A stretch of DNA of 36,757 nucleotides from Alphaproteobacteria bacterium CG11_big_fil_rev_8_21_14_0_20_39_49 (GTDB taxonomy: Bacteria; Pseudomonadota; Alphaproteobacteria; Rickettsiales; UBA6187): positions 1-36,757 of the forward strand of contig PCXK01000031.1 in the NCBI GenBank assembly GCA_002787635.1. The letters run 5' to 3'. Positions 1 to 7,153 of this stretch are shown piece after piece. The notes below the pieces were generated by a model that was given only the letters and a program-made list of their open reading frames with translations, was not told the DNA's origin and did not search any database. A program made the translations under genes and the position numbers. How positions within the stretch are numbered: position 1 is the first letter of the stretch; the number at the start of each line of letters is the position of its first letter.

Positions 1-552
1 AGCAAACTCACACCAGGCCAGAATGCCATACTCACAAAAAAACGCAAAGAGCTGCTGGCAGCCAGATGGATAGATGAATTTGCAGAGGATATCAGAGCAT
101 GGCGCTATTTCTGCGAGATCATCGGCAGATCAGAATTTTGTCTTGGCAAGCTAGACGGCAAAAACTGGACGATTGACCTGACATGGGCAACCCAGTCATC
201 CGACCGTGTGGCCAAGATTCTCGAAGGCGGCTTCTCCGGAGGCAACCATCCACCCAAACCACCATCATGCAGCATTCCTGAATTCGCCGATGCCTGGGAC
301 GATGTGCTGAAACGTCTGGCACACCACCATGGCAAAGCTGCCGTTCGCAGCTGGTTTTCCAACACGATTATCACCGCCACTGAAGACACGCCGGACGGAA
401 TCATGCTCACGCTCGAAGCTCCGCGTGAGTTCGTGCGCGGCTGGATCGAAAAACATTTCCTCGCCGATCTGAATCATTATTGGCGCGAGTGCGACTACTG
501 CTCGCGCCCCGTGATCGGCATCCAACTTAAAACCAAGGAGGCCACATCATGA
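1..552 (+). CDS. Phage-type replication protein with DnaA N-terminal domain, 5' end outside window
   Basis: The frame is open from base 1, so the gene starts upstream; 183 residues are visible. Residues about 45-75 follow the pattern (small residue)-Gly-(any)-(any)-(any)-Gly-(any)-Asn-Trp...Lys-Ile-Leu-Glu-Gly that closes the C-terminal part of many phage replication proteins (FLxG...W...KILEG). Residues about 95-175 look like DnaA domain I: Trp at the start, a WF pair, then PREFVRGWIEKHF and a conserved tail. DnaA domain I recruits helicase and other partners, so the likely role is helicase loading or initiation for the integrated element (inference). The stop overlaps the next start in an ATGA. 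Base composition is clearly richer in GC than the chromosome to the right, in line with import. The family name is from motif recall, not a search. Confidence 0.7.
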   Translation, partial: SKLTPGQNAILTKKRKELLAARWIDEFAEDIRAWRYFCEIIGRSEFCLGKLDGKNWTIDLTWATQSSDRVAKILEGGFSGGNHPPKPPSCSIPEFADAWDDVLKRLAHHHGKAAVRSWFSNTIITATEDTPDGIMLTLEAPREFVRGWIEKHFLADLNHYWRECDYCSRPVIGIQLKTKEATS

Positions 553-842
553 ACGGAGAACAATTATTGCAGCAGGCGCTGCAGACATTCAAACACCGCC
601 GCGCCAATTACGGCTTGGCGAAACACCATTTCCGCGAGGTTGCTCGGCGTTGGTCGCTGATTCTGGGTCAGCAGATCACTCCGCAGCAGGTGGTGATGTG
701 CCTGATCGAACTGAAGCTGGCACGACTCAAAGAAAACCCCGCACACCTCGACAGCATCATCGATATCGCCGGATACGCGGCGGTGATGGCGGAGGTTTTT
801 CCGGACGATAACCAGGGAGGACTCAGCCATGAATCAAAATAA
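549..842 (+). CDS. DUF6378 phage protein
   Basis: A 97-residue protein that matches the DUF6378 pattern: an early RRANYG, FREVARRWSLILG in the middle, then LKLARLKENPAHLDSIIDIAGYAA. This family is found in prophages and phage genomes and has no settled function; the conserved Lys/Arg/His/Asp residues of the second half are its hallmark. The start overlaps the previous stop (ATGA), with an AAGGAGG-like ribosome site in the end of the upstream gene, and the 3' end overlaps the next gene by 14 bases. The three genes are therefore translationally coupled in one phage operon. Confidence 0.75.
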   Translation: MNGEQLLQQALQTFKHRRANYGLAKHHFREVARRWSLILGQQITPQQVVMCLIELKLARLKENPAHLDSIIDIAGYAAVMAEVFPDDNQGGLSHESK

Positions 843-1230
843 AAAATGGACAGTCACCGATGTGGCCGACCGCTTTGAGGAAGCGGCTTATACTCTGAAA
901 CGCATGCCACCGGTCAAGGTGCAGGGATATTTTAACGCTTGGCCGGAAGTGGTTCGCACCGTGATGGAGCAGTTGCAGGCCGACCGCTTACCCATGCGCC
1001 TTGGCCCACCATCAGCGGATGCTATCAGCCGCATGGAAGAAACCATCGAGTGGATTTTTTACCTCGACGATGAAGACGAACGCAGGCTGATATGGCTCCG
1101 CGCCGAGCGGGTCTACTGGAAACAGATCTGCTGGCGAATCGGCTGTGGCCGTACCAAGGCATGGCAGATGTGGACATATGCGCTTCTGAAAATCGTCACA
1201 CGCCTCAACGCAAGAGCGGGAGGGCGTTAA
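829..1230 (+). CDS. DUF6362 phage protein
   Basis: 133 residues with the DUF6362 signature: DRFEEAAYTLKRMP near the start, WPEVVRTVMEQ, AISRMEETIEWIFYL, then RLIWLRAERVYWKQICWRIG and a final helix-turn-helix-like stretch CGRTKAWQMW. DUF6362 proteins occur in alphaproteobacterial prophages; the C-terminal half resembles a small DNA-binding helix-turn-helix, but the function is not established. An AGGGAGG ribosome site lies 8 bases upstream of the ATG, inside the end of the DUF6378 gene. Composition matches the other phage genes on its left. Confidence 0.75.
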   Translation: MNQNKKWTVTDVADRFEEAAYTLKRMPPVKVQGYFNAWPEVVRTVMEQLQADRLPMRLGPPSADAISRMEETIEWIFYLDDEDERRLIWLRAERVYWKQICWRIGCGRTKAWQMWTYALLKIVTRLNARAGGR

Positions 1231-1330
1231 AGTGTTCGAACAAAAAAAGACTAAACAGGATGAACAAAAAATCGTATCTTCGTCTATAGAATCGCCGGAG
1301 GTGGGTGAAAATGACCCTCTCGTAATTCAT

Positions 1331-1390
1331 CCCCACATTTTTAATTTCAATCGCCTCACGCGCCTGCGCCGCGCTGTGGGGCTTTTTATT
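1331..1390 (+). terminator. Possible intrinsic terminator after the phage replication operon
   Basis: A perfect 7-bp inverted repeat (CCCCACA at 1331-1337, TGTGGGG at 1375-1381) is followed at once by CTTTTTATT. The 37-base loop is long, though GC-rich inner segments could pair further. It sits in the 186-base gap between the DUF6362 gene and the excisionase, where a transcript end would make sense. Confidence 0.35.
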
Positions 1391-1416
1391 GTCAATCGCA
1401 ATGCAAGGAGAAGCTC

Positions 1417-1749
1417 ATGGATCAGTCTCAACGATGTTACACCGTCAAACAAGTTGCCGAATTATGGCAATGCAGCCCAAGAAAGGTTTACTTTCTACTT
1501 GAAGAACAACAACTTGCATGCATTCGTATGGGTCATGGAAAAGGTAATATCAGGATTAAGCAAGAACACCTGGATGCCTTTGAACGGGCTAATGAAGTAG
1601 GAGCACAAGAATGCAGCAAAGCATCCCAGACTTCGAAATTGTGTGGCGATCAGAGCGAAACCGCTACTACATCCAATGGCGGGAGAGTGGTCAACTTAGG
1701 AGGGTTTCAACGGGCGCAGATGATAAGAACGCGGCAAAGCGCTTCCTAG
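1417..1749 (+). CDS. Excisionase-like MerR/HTH_17 DNA-binding protein
   Basis: The first ~60 residues form a typical excisionase-like winged helix: YTVKQVAELWQCSPRKVYFLLEE followed by LACIRMGHGKGNIRIKQEHLDAF. Such proteins bind next to attachment sites and direct the integrase toward excision. A good ribosome site (AAGGAG) precedes the ATG by 7 bases. The frame stays open for 46 codons into the integrase gene (139-base overlap). That Ser/Thr/Gln-rich tail has no domain look and may just be read-through to the next chance stop. The adjacent integrase strongly supports the recombination directionality role. Confidence 0.75.
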   Translation: MDQSQRCYTVKQVAELWQCSPRKVYFLLEEQQLACIRMGHGKGNIRIKQEHLDAFERANEVGAQECSKASQTSKLCGDQSETATTSNGGRVVNLGGFQRAQMIRTRQSAS

Positions 1750-2699
1750 CCGACTTTATCTCTGGTTGGGTAGCACCAACTGAAGAAGAAAAGGAAGAAC
1801 TGACCATTGCTGAAATCGCCGATTTATTTCTTGAGTATAAAAAGCAAAAACATCGTGAACGCTATAAGGACGATGACAGTCTCGAAGAGCGTTTCATCAC
1901 ATGCAACATCAGGAATTTGGATAACGGCATTATCTACCCACTAAGACCGATAAAAGAACTCTGGGGTCAACTGCACCCAAAGCAGATTAACAGAAATCTC
2001 TGTCGGGAATTTGTACAAAAAAGAGTGGAAATAGATGGAATGAGTTCGGCCACGGCAAAAAAGAGTCTGGATATTTTAGTGGCGGCCATGAACCACGCTC
2101 GCAAAGAAGGACTGCTCGATTTTGTTCCGTATGTTGAAAAACCGGAAGAAGGCCCACCAAGAGAGAAATGGGCGCGGCCACATGAAGTCAAGCAGCTGAT
2201 GTTGGCATTAAAGCGTCATCCGCATCTAGAGTTATTTGCAATGCTGGCGTTGCATACACTTTCACGCAAACGTGCAGTATGTGAATTGAAATGGGAACAG
2301 GTCGATTTTGACCTGAAACAAATTGATTTTAACCCGCCAAATAGAAAACGCACCACTAAGCGCCGTGTGCTCATACCAATTAACAATGCACTGATGGAGG
2401 CACTGGTCAATGCCAGAGAAGTTGCCACAACCGCTCATGTGATTGAGTTTCGCGGAAACCCTTGTTACGAAATCGGTCGGGCATTTAGAAAATACGCAAT
2501 GCAAGCTAATCTCGGATGGATTACGCCGCATGTACTGCGCCATACCGGAGCAACGCTTATGGCACAAAATGGTGTGAGCATGGTGGAGATTGCTGGCATC
2601 ATGGGCGACCGCATCGACACGGTTGAAAAACACTACCTCAAATATCATCCTGATTATCTGAAGGATGCGACCTCGGCGCTCGATAGAATCTACGCCTAG
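1611..2699 (+). CDS. Tyrosine recombinase (phage-type integrase)
   Basis: 362 residues. Residues ~60-165 are the core-binding (SAM-like) domain and ~185-355 the catalytic domain. Visible active-site residues are Arg219 (TLSRKRAVCELKW box), His307 and Arg310 in HVLRHT, and Tyr342 in KHYLKYH. At the usual second His/Trp position (LGH box) the sequence reads MGD, so Asp333 stands there, a variant seen in some phage integrases. An AGGAG site precedes the ATG, which lies inside the excisionase frame. The gene points at the 3' end of the tRNA-Val only 34 bases downstream, the classic arrangement of an integrase next to its attachment site. The rest of this element then lies to the left, beyond the window. 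Confidence 0.93.
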   Translation: MQQSIPDFEIVWRSERNRYYIQWRESGQLRRVSTGADDKNAAKRFLADFISGWVAPTEEEKEELTIAEIADLFLEYKKQKHRERYKDDDSLEERFITCNIRNLDNGIIYPLRPIKELWGQLHPKQINRNLCREFVQKRVEIDGMSSATAKKSLDILVAAMNHARKEGLLDFVPYVEKPEEGPPREKWARPHEVKQLMLALKRHPHLELFAMLALHTLSRKRAVCELKWEQVDFDLKQIDFNPPNRKRTTKRRVLIPINNALMEALVNAREVATTAHVIEFRGNPCYEIGRAFRKYAMQANLGWITPHVLRHTGATLMAQNGVSMVEIAGIMGDRIDTVEKHYLKYHPDYLKDATSALDRIYA

Positions 2700-2733
2700 A
2701 CAATTCAGTTAAATCAACCTATTCTGGCAAAAA

Positions 2734-2810
2734 TGGTGGGCGGTATTGGACTCGAACCAACGGCCTCCACGATGTCAACGTGGCGCTCTAACCAACTGAG
2801 CTAACCGCCC
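2734..2810 (-). tRNA. tRNA-Val (anticodon GAC)
   Basis: Read on the minus strand, the gene starts GGGCGGT and closes with ACCGCCC, discriminator A and an encoded CCA. The anticodon arm is CCACG-TTGACAT-CGTGG, giving anticodon GAC (valine). D-arm (TAGCTCAGTTGGTTAGA) and T-loop (TTCGAGT) are canonical; the outer T-stem pair is G-U. A T5 run follows the CCA directly. The 3' end faces the tyrosine integrase, so this is most likely the tRNA used, and kept intact, by the left-hand element. Confidence 0.95.
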
Positions 2811-3009
2811 CTTTTTTAGAAACAGTGGAAAACTTGAAAAGCGAAAATACGCAGCTGAGTCTAAATTGTAAAGAGATTTGCTGCAATTTTTGCATGATGC
2901 TAAAACGTACCTCGCCGATCCCGTGGGATACGATTTAGCTGAAATGGTTTACAAATATGGGTAATCATTGCACAAAGGATGCACAAAATAACGCGGAATT
3001 ACAAAGATT
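2811..3009. other. Gap between two tRNA-derived sites
   Basis: No gene is visible here. The segment lies between the 5' end of the intact tRNA-Val and the half-tRNA at 3028. It has two copies of TGCACAAA 11 bases apart (2969 and 2980), possibly protein-binding sites, and a small dyad ATCCC-GT-GGGAT near 2917. The tRNA promoter should also lie here, but I cannot place it with confidence. Confidence 0.4.
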
Positions 3010-4554
3010 TCACGTTTTCCGATTGCCTTGACATCGTGGAGGTCGGAGATTCGAGTTCTCTACCGCCCACCATTTATCATTTTCGGCTATTTTTACCAGT
3101 TCATTAAATGGCTTTTGCAAGGTATAGTCTATCTTTCCGGCTTTTACAGTAATGTTCGAGACTAGGTAACTAAGCAGTTTACGTTTTTTATCAATGCTCG
3201 AACTTTCAAATATCTCATAGGCGTGTGAACATAAATCTAATATTGATTTTACAGTAACATAGAAAACTTCGTCTGCTTTTGTCTGGCTCTCAAGATAGTT
3301 TGTTATCTCATGCTGCCTTTGTAGAAGCTCTTGCATTTTTTTGTCGCACATATCTTGTGTAATACTCTGCACATTATCATCAAGCATCATGTCGAATAGT
3401 TTCTTCTTTTTGCGTTCAATGTCATTAATTTCTATATTTAATGCTTCAAACTCACTATTTGCGTATTCTGCTTTTGCATGACATGTTGACTTTAAATGTC
3501 CTTTCATTTTTTCTAATAAGGTAGGCGGTATATAAATTGATTTTAGTGCATTGTTAATTGATTCTAATATTTGTTCTTCTTTTAAAGGTCTACAAGAGCA
3601 TGCTTCTTTACCTTTTTTGTTTGGGCGGTAATACATATGACCCCTTTTTTCATAGCCTGAAAATCCTGCACCACAATCAGAGCATTTTATTATGCCTCTA
3701 AATAGGATAGGTTTCTTTGCATATTTAAAAGGCTTTTTATTTGAACCTGAAAGAACTTTCTGGCATTTGTTAAAGATTGCTTCGTCAACAAGTTTTGGGT
3801 ATCTATGAGGATATTCAATACCTTTTATTGTCATTGTACCTATATAAAATTTATCCTGAATGATTTTGAATATATGAGATTTTACAAGGTTACTTTTAGC
3901 TTTGTTTTTATTACGCAAGCCCCAAGTTTTCGACATTACAAGTAAATCGCCTAGTGTGTAAGTACCTGTTGAATATTCCTGAAATAGCCCTTTAACAAGG
4001 AAACATCTTTCATTATCAAGGATTATATCACTTTTTCCGGCTTCATCACGAATATTTATATAGCCGATTGGTGCTTTATTCGGGTATTCACCATTTTGTA
4101 TTTTATATTCGTTACTACGTTTTACATTATCCCTTATCGCATCGGTGTAGCTTTGAGCCATCATTATACGGAAATTAAAGAACATTTTTTCCATAGAGTT
4201 ACTTTCTTTGGAAATAACGTCATTTTCGCCTACGATATGCAGTTCGGCAATTTCCTTTTCTACAAGTTCGGCAATTACCGGATAGTCCTTAAAATTACGC
4301 ATCAAGCGGTCAACTTTATCAACTGCTAACACGACCCTCTTTTTATTAGATTTGTGAGTTTCTTTTATATATTCCAGCATTGCATTAAATTTCTTACGTT
4401 CGCCAATATTTGAGCTTTCTGTTACTTTGAAGGTTTGGGCGACATTAAAACCTTTACGCTGGCAATATGCTTGCAGTTTTGATGTTTGTGCGTCTATTGA
4501 GTGACCTTCTTCTTGCTCTTTACTCGAAACACGAGAAAATATTACTGCTTTCAT
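3010..4554 (-). CDS. Large serine recombinase
   Basis: 514 residues. Residues 1-145 are the resolvase domain with FSRVSS near the start (probable nucleophile Ser10, partner Arg8) and VDRLMR around 81-86. Residues ~155-280 are the recombinase domain (APIGYINI, GTMTIKG). A zinc ribbon has Cys291, Cys294, Cys319 and Cys321, and a charged coiled-coil runs from about 360 to 440. The AGGAG ribosome site is 9 bases from the ATG. Serine recombinases of this type integrate or excise mobile elements. The final ~20 residues (WWAVENSNLRPPRCQG) are encoded antisense through the half-tRNA at 3028-3072. That ending is a familiar translation of tRNA sequence in integrases that overlap their attachment site, so it probably changes each time the element moves. 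It is the last of four minus-strand genes in the element. Confidence 0.93.
   Translation of the reverse strand: MKAVIFSRVSSKEQEEGHSIDAQTSKLQAYCQRKGFNVAQTFKVTESSNIGERKKFNAMLEYIKETHKSNKKRVVLAVDKVDRLMRNFKDYPVIAELVEKEIAELHIVGENDVISKESNSMEKMFFNFRIMMAQSYTDAIRDNVKRSNEYKIQNGEYPNKAPIGYINIRDEAGKSDIILDNERCFLVKGLFQEYSTGTYTLGDLLVMSKTWGLRNKNKAKSNLVKSHIFKIIQDKFYIGTMTIKGIEYPHRYPKLVDEAIFNKCQKVLSGSNKKPFKYAKKPILFRGIIKCSDCGAGFSGYEKRGHMYYRPNKKGKEACSCRPLKEEQILESINNALKSIYIPPTLLEKMKGHLKSTCHAKAEYANSEFEALNIEINDIERKKKKLFDMMLDDNVQSITQDMCDKKMQELLQRQHEITNYLESQTKADEVFYVTVKSILDLCSHAYEIFESSSIDKKRKLLSYLVSNITVKAGKIDYTLQKPFNELVKIAENDKWWAVENSNLRPPRCQGNRKT
3028..3072 (+). repeat. Displaced 3' half of a tRNA-Val (attachment-site scar)
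   Basis: These 45 bases align without gaps to the 3' 45 bases of the tRNA-Val at 2734-2810, but lie on the opposite strand. 38 of 45 positions agree by eye. The first 15 bases (TTGACATCGTGGAGG) and last 12 (TACCGCCCACCA) are identical. The T-arm differs on both sides in a way that keeps the stem paired (GGAGA/TCTCT versus GTTGG/CCAAT), so it derives from a different functional tRNA-Val, not from decay of the local one. The 5' half is missing and the break is at the anticodon loop, a usual crossover point for integrases. The recombinase gene on the minus strand ends inside and just past it. Confidence 0.85.
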
Positions 4555-4763
4555 TACTTCTTACTCCTGTCTGGCAACTATTAATTTAAAATATATATAC
4601 TTGTTCTAAATTCAATTTACAGTTGTTAAAATTACTTGCATACGTAATCATAATTATGTACAATAATACTTGGTAGGTAATTCCTATATTGTGCCTTTGA
4701 TGCTCCCTTCCATCGGTTGGATATGAGTCAAAGGAATCTAGGCAGTATATGGTTCTACCTTTT

Positions 4764-5414
4764 TTATGGCAAATATTTCTTATCATATTTAATTTTCTCT
4801 TTAAAACAGTCATACCACTCTTTGTCATTATCATTATGTTTCCTGAATATACCCCAACAAAATAAATCTACTGCTTGTAAGCAAAGGTTTTCCTCGGATG
4901 ATTCATGGGTAATATTCAACCTTGTATCTAGTGGAAGGATAGCTTCTAATTGGTTTTCTAAGTATTGGTTGAAGTCCTTTATTTCCGCTTTGCTTTTACA
5001 TTTATCCAACACGAAATTTACATTGGTACTAACTTTTTGTAGCGGAGTTTCCTTTATGATAAAATGTGCCAAAAAGTTATAGAGTTTTTTCTTTCCGTCT
5101 TTAGTTTTTAAGTGGTCTTTTACTCGCTTTTTGTTTAGTGTTACGCTGTAAATGCTTAGTTCATCATCCGGTAGCTTGCTATAAAAATATTTCTTTATTT
5201 CTATTGTTGTTCCAGTCCCTTTTAGTTCTTTACTAACTCGTTTCGGCTTTTTGTGATTAATCTTGTTACGCAAAGTTTTTTTTATTGCTTGCCTAATTTT
5301 ATCCGTAGCATTTTTATTGTGGCAAATGAGAACTGTTACAGTGAAATATTTTGAAGTGCCTTTTTTGCTCCAATCAAAACCCAAATCACCTGACTCATCT
5401 AGAAATACAAACAT
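4764..5414 (-). CDS. DUF3800 domain protein
   Basis: 216 residues. It starts MFVFLDESGDLG, the hallmark acidic opening of DUF3800, and ends with the conserved block HESSEENLCLQAVDLFCWGIF (His170, Gln180, Asp183). The spaced acidic residues suggest an RNase H-like nuclease fold, but this is inference; no activity is established for the family to my knowledge. An AAGG site precedes the ATG. It begins 8 bases after the HigA stop, so it is probably co-transcribed with the toxin-antitoxin pair. DUF3800 genes are often carried by phages and mobile elements, which fits the recombinase downstream. Confidence 0.8.
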   Translation of the reverse strand: MFVFLDESGDLGFDWSKKGTSKYFTVTVLICHNKNATDKIRQAIKKTLRNKINHKKPKRVSKELKGTGTTIEIKKYFYSKLPDDELSIYSVTLNKKRVKDHLKTKDGKKKLYNFLAHFIIKETPLQKVSTNVNFVLDKCKSKAEIKDFNQYLENQLEAILPLDTRLNITHESSEENLCLQAVDLFCWGIFRKHNDNDKEWYDCFKEKIKYDKKYLP

Positions 5415-5422
5415 CTTTAACC

Positions 5423-5734
5423 TTATATGTGATTATTATTGGTATCATATTGATAAGGCTGGATTTGCTCTATTTTGTTTTTAAGTTTGCGTTTGGCTTC
5501 CCTTGTATCATATAAGATTTGCAGACGTTGGAAGAAGCCTTCAGACATACCGAAAAACTTACATAAACGCAAGTCGGTATCTGCGGTAATATCACGAGTA
5601 CCGTTAACAATTGCATGAATACGGTTAGCAGGCACACCTATAGCTTTTGCCAGTGCGTTTTGGCTCATATCCAATTCGTCCAAAAACTCATATTTTAATA
5701 TATCGCCGGGGTGCGGATTTTTTAATTTTGCCAT
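5423..5734 (-). CDS. higA: HigA-type antitoxin (XRE helix-turn-helix)
   Basis: 103 residues from the ATG at 5734, chosen because AGGAAGG lies 7 bases upstream; a longer frame to 5815 would overlap the toxin gene and has no ribosome site. The start MAKLKNPHPGDIL is typical of HigA proteins, and the helix-turn-helix spans residues ~24-45 (SQNALAKAIGVPANRIHAIV). HigA binds and neutralises the HigB toxin and represses the operon. The toxin gene ends 28 bases upstream, giving the toxin-first order that is standard for higBA. Confidence 0.92.
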   Translation of the reverse strand: MAKLKNPHPGDILKYEFLDELDMSQNALAKAIGVPANRIHAIVNGTRDITADTDLRLCKFFGMSEGFFQRLQILYDTREAKRKLKNKIEQIQPYQYDTNNNHI

Positions 5735-5762
5735 GTTACAACCTTCCTTTATTTTACTTTTT

Positions 5763-6044
5763 TCAGTGATAATCAACAATTTCAACATTATATACTTCGC
5801 CATCATTCCAAACAAAACATATACGCCATTGATTGTTTATTCTTATGCTCATTTGTCCTTTTCTATTGCCCTGCAAGCCCTCTAAATTATTGCCCGGAGG
5901 GTTCTTTAAGTCATCTATTGCCATTGCCGAATCAATAATACTAAGTTTACGCAAGGCTCTGTCCTGAATGTTAGAAGGAAACTTCTTTGACCGCATCTCA
6001 TTCCAGATTTTTTCCGTTTCTTTGCATTTGAATGATTTAATCAT
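5763..6044 (-). CDS. higB: HigB-type toxin (RelE superfamily mRNA interferase)
   Basis: 93 residues, the usual size. The landmarks of the HigB/RelE fold are present: LRKLSIIDSA, LKNPPGNNLEGLQGNRKGQMSIRI in segments, and the closing NQWRICFVW...YNVEIVDYH with the basic and terminal His residues expected at the active site. HigB enzymes cut mRNA on the ribosome. It is the first gene of a minus-strand cluster higB-higA-DUF3800, with the recombinase downstream, so it probably stabilises the mobile element. No frameshift or missing core residue is seen. Confidence 0.92.
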   Translation of the reverse strand: MIKSFKCKETEKIWNEMRSKKFPSNIQDRALRKLSIIDSAMAIDDLKNPPGNNLEGLQGNRKGQMSIRINNQWRICFVWNDGEVYNVEIVDYH

Positions 6045-6095
6045 TTATCATTACCTTCTTACTTTATCATATTATGCTATACGTATCAAGTACAA

Positions 6096-6735
6096 TTAAT
6101 CTTCGGGGTCAAAAGTTTCATCAGTGTATAACTTAATAATCCTATAATACTTTGGAATATCTTGAATTGTTCCCACTTCTACATCAACAACATATGCCAA
6201 ATCTTGCCAATCTTTATCCAGTTTCTCATTGTAAGTTGTCATTTCTTCTTTTAAGTCATCTGTAGCAAATATTACACGCAAAGGATTGCTTGAAATTTTT
6301 TCTATTACAGCTTTATCGCCACTAGATTTTGATTTCTTACCAAACTGAGTTTGTCGCCAGTATAAAACCTCTTTATTAAATGAATTGCTTTCAGGAAGCT
6401 TTAATTCTTCCTTGTACTTATTAATCTTATTTTGCATAGCGTTAGCTTCCGTTGATGACGTATCGGCGAAATTTAAAGTTATTTCTCCTTTATTAACCAA
6501 GGAAATATTAATATTGCTTCCACCATCATTTGCTATTGGATTAAGCATTCCAGAAAAATCATCACAATCTTTCAATGTATATTTAATTGGAGGTTTATCA
6601 GATTTACCTAAAAAGAAGTCTAATGACAATTGAACATATTTTCCAAATTCAAGAATAGCTTCAGCGTGATTCATTATTGGTAAAACTGCGGGAGCTACCC
6701 TATTGGAAATTTCGATGTTATCGACTTCCAAACAA
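6096..6735 (-). CDS. Unknown protein with its 5' end replaced by IS630 sequence
   Basis: I do not recognise a family. About 212 residues are unique to this gene; in the same frame they are preceded by 22 residues read from the IS630 remnant (an open frame from a TTG at 6800). The body is soluble and mixed charge, with NISLVNKGEITLNF, a Lys/Glu-rich helical stretch, KSSGDKAVIEKISSNPLRVIFATDD, and an acidic end. From base 6735 leftward, similarity to transposase stops abruptly, so the original start codon was lost or lies very near the break. Whether a protein is still made, from the TTG at 6800 or an internal start, is unknown. It precedes higB on the same strand by 51 bases. Confidence 0.5.
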
Positions 6736-7153
6736 AATTCTTTACGCTTTTTTTCGTTCCGTTCCTTGTAAAGCGTGGTTTTTTTTACGAGTAATACCAA
6801 GCCGTTTTAACGCAGCATGTACTGCAACATAGCTGACATCAAAATGCTCCGCTATCTCATGAAGATAAGCATCAGGTTGTGAATTAAGGACAAAAACAAG
6901 ACGTTCTTTTTCTATCTTAGAACGTTTGCCTTTAGCCTTGCGAGGGGATAAGTCGCCGCTATCATCGTAGCGAAGCCACTTGTCGATCGTCGGGCGGCTT
7001 ACTTGATAAAGGGAAGACGCAGATATTTTGCTGCCTCCTTCTTTTATGTAAGTCACAACACGCGACCTTAAATCTAATGAGTAGGATTGTGCCATAATAT
7101 ATGAATATACACTACAGGATAATATTGTAAATATTTTATCTTAAATTGCTATA
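6735..7153 (-). pseudogene. IS630-family transposase remnant (N-terminal part only)
   Basis: The frame 7095-6742 encodes 117 residues of an IS630-type helix-turn-helix region: MAQSYSLDLRSRVVTYIKEG, SRPTIDKWLRYDDSGDLSPRK, then HFDVSYVAVHAALKRLGITRKK. At a run of eight A (minus strand, about 6783-6790) the coding sense moves to the +1 frame, which continues TTLYKERNEKKRKEF as expected for the family, and then stops matching. The whole DDE catalytic half is missing. IS630 elements often need frameshifting between two frames, so the A run could be programmed rather than a mutation. The outer edge near 7151-7153 (TA target) is inferred from where pseudopilin coding resumes; the opposite terminal repeat is gone, so the edge cannot be checked here. 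Confidence 0.8.

Noticed and set aside
1232-1600. 122-codon open frame on the plus strand
   Set aside because: Its second half is the excisionase gene read in another frame, it has no ribosome site, and the product has no domain-like pattern.
4586-4834. 82-codon minus-strand frame between recombinase and DUF3800
   Set aside because: It overlaps the DUF3800 3' end, has no ribosome site and an AT-driven composition; no conserved look.
3010-7153. A complete element bounded by two att sites
   Set aside because: I could not find a second copy of the tRNA-Val 3' end near 7100-7200 or anywhere to the right, so element limits are not claimed.
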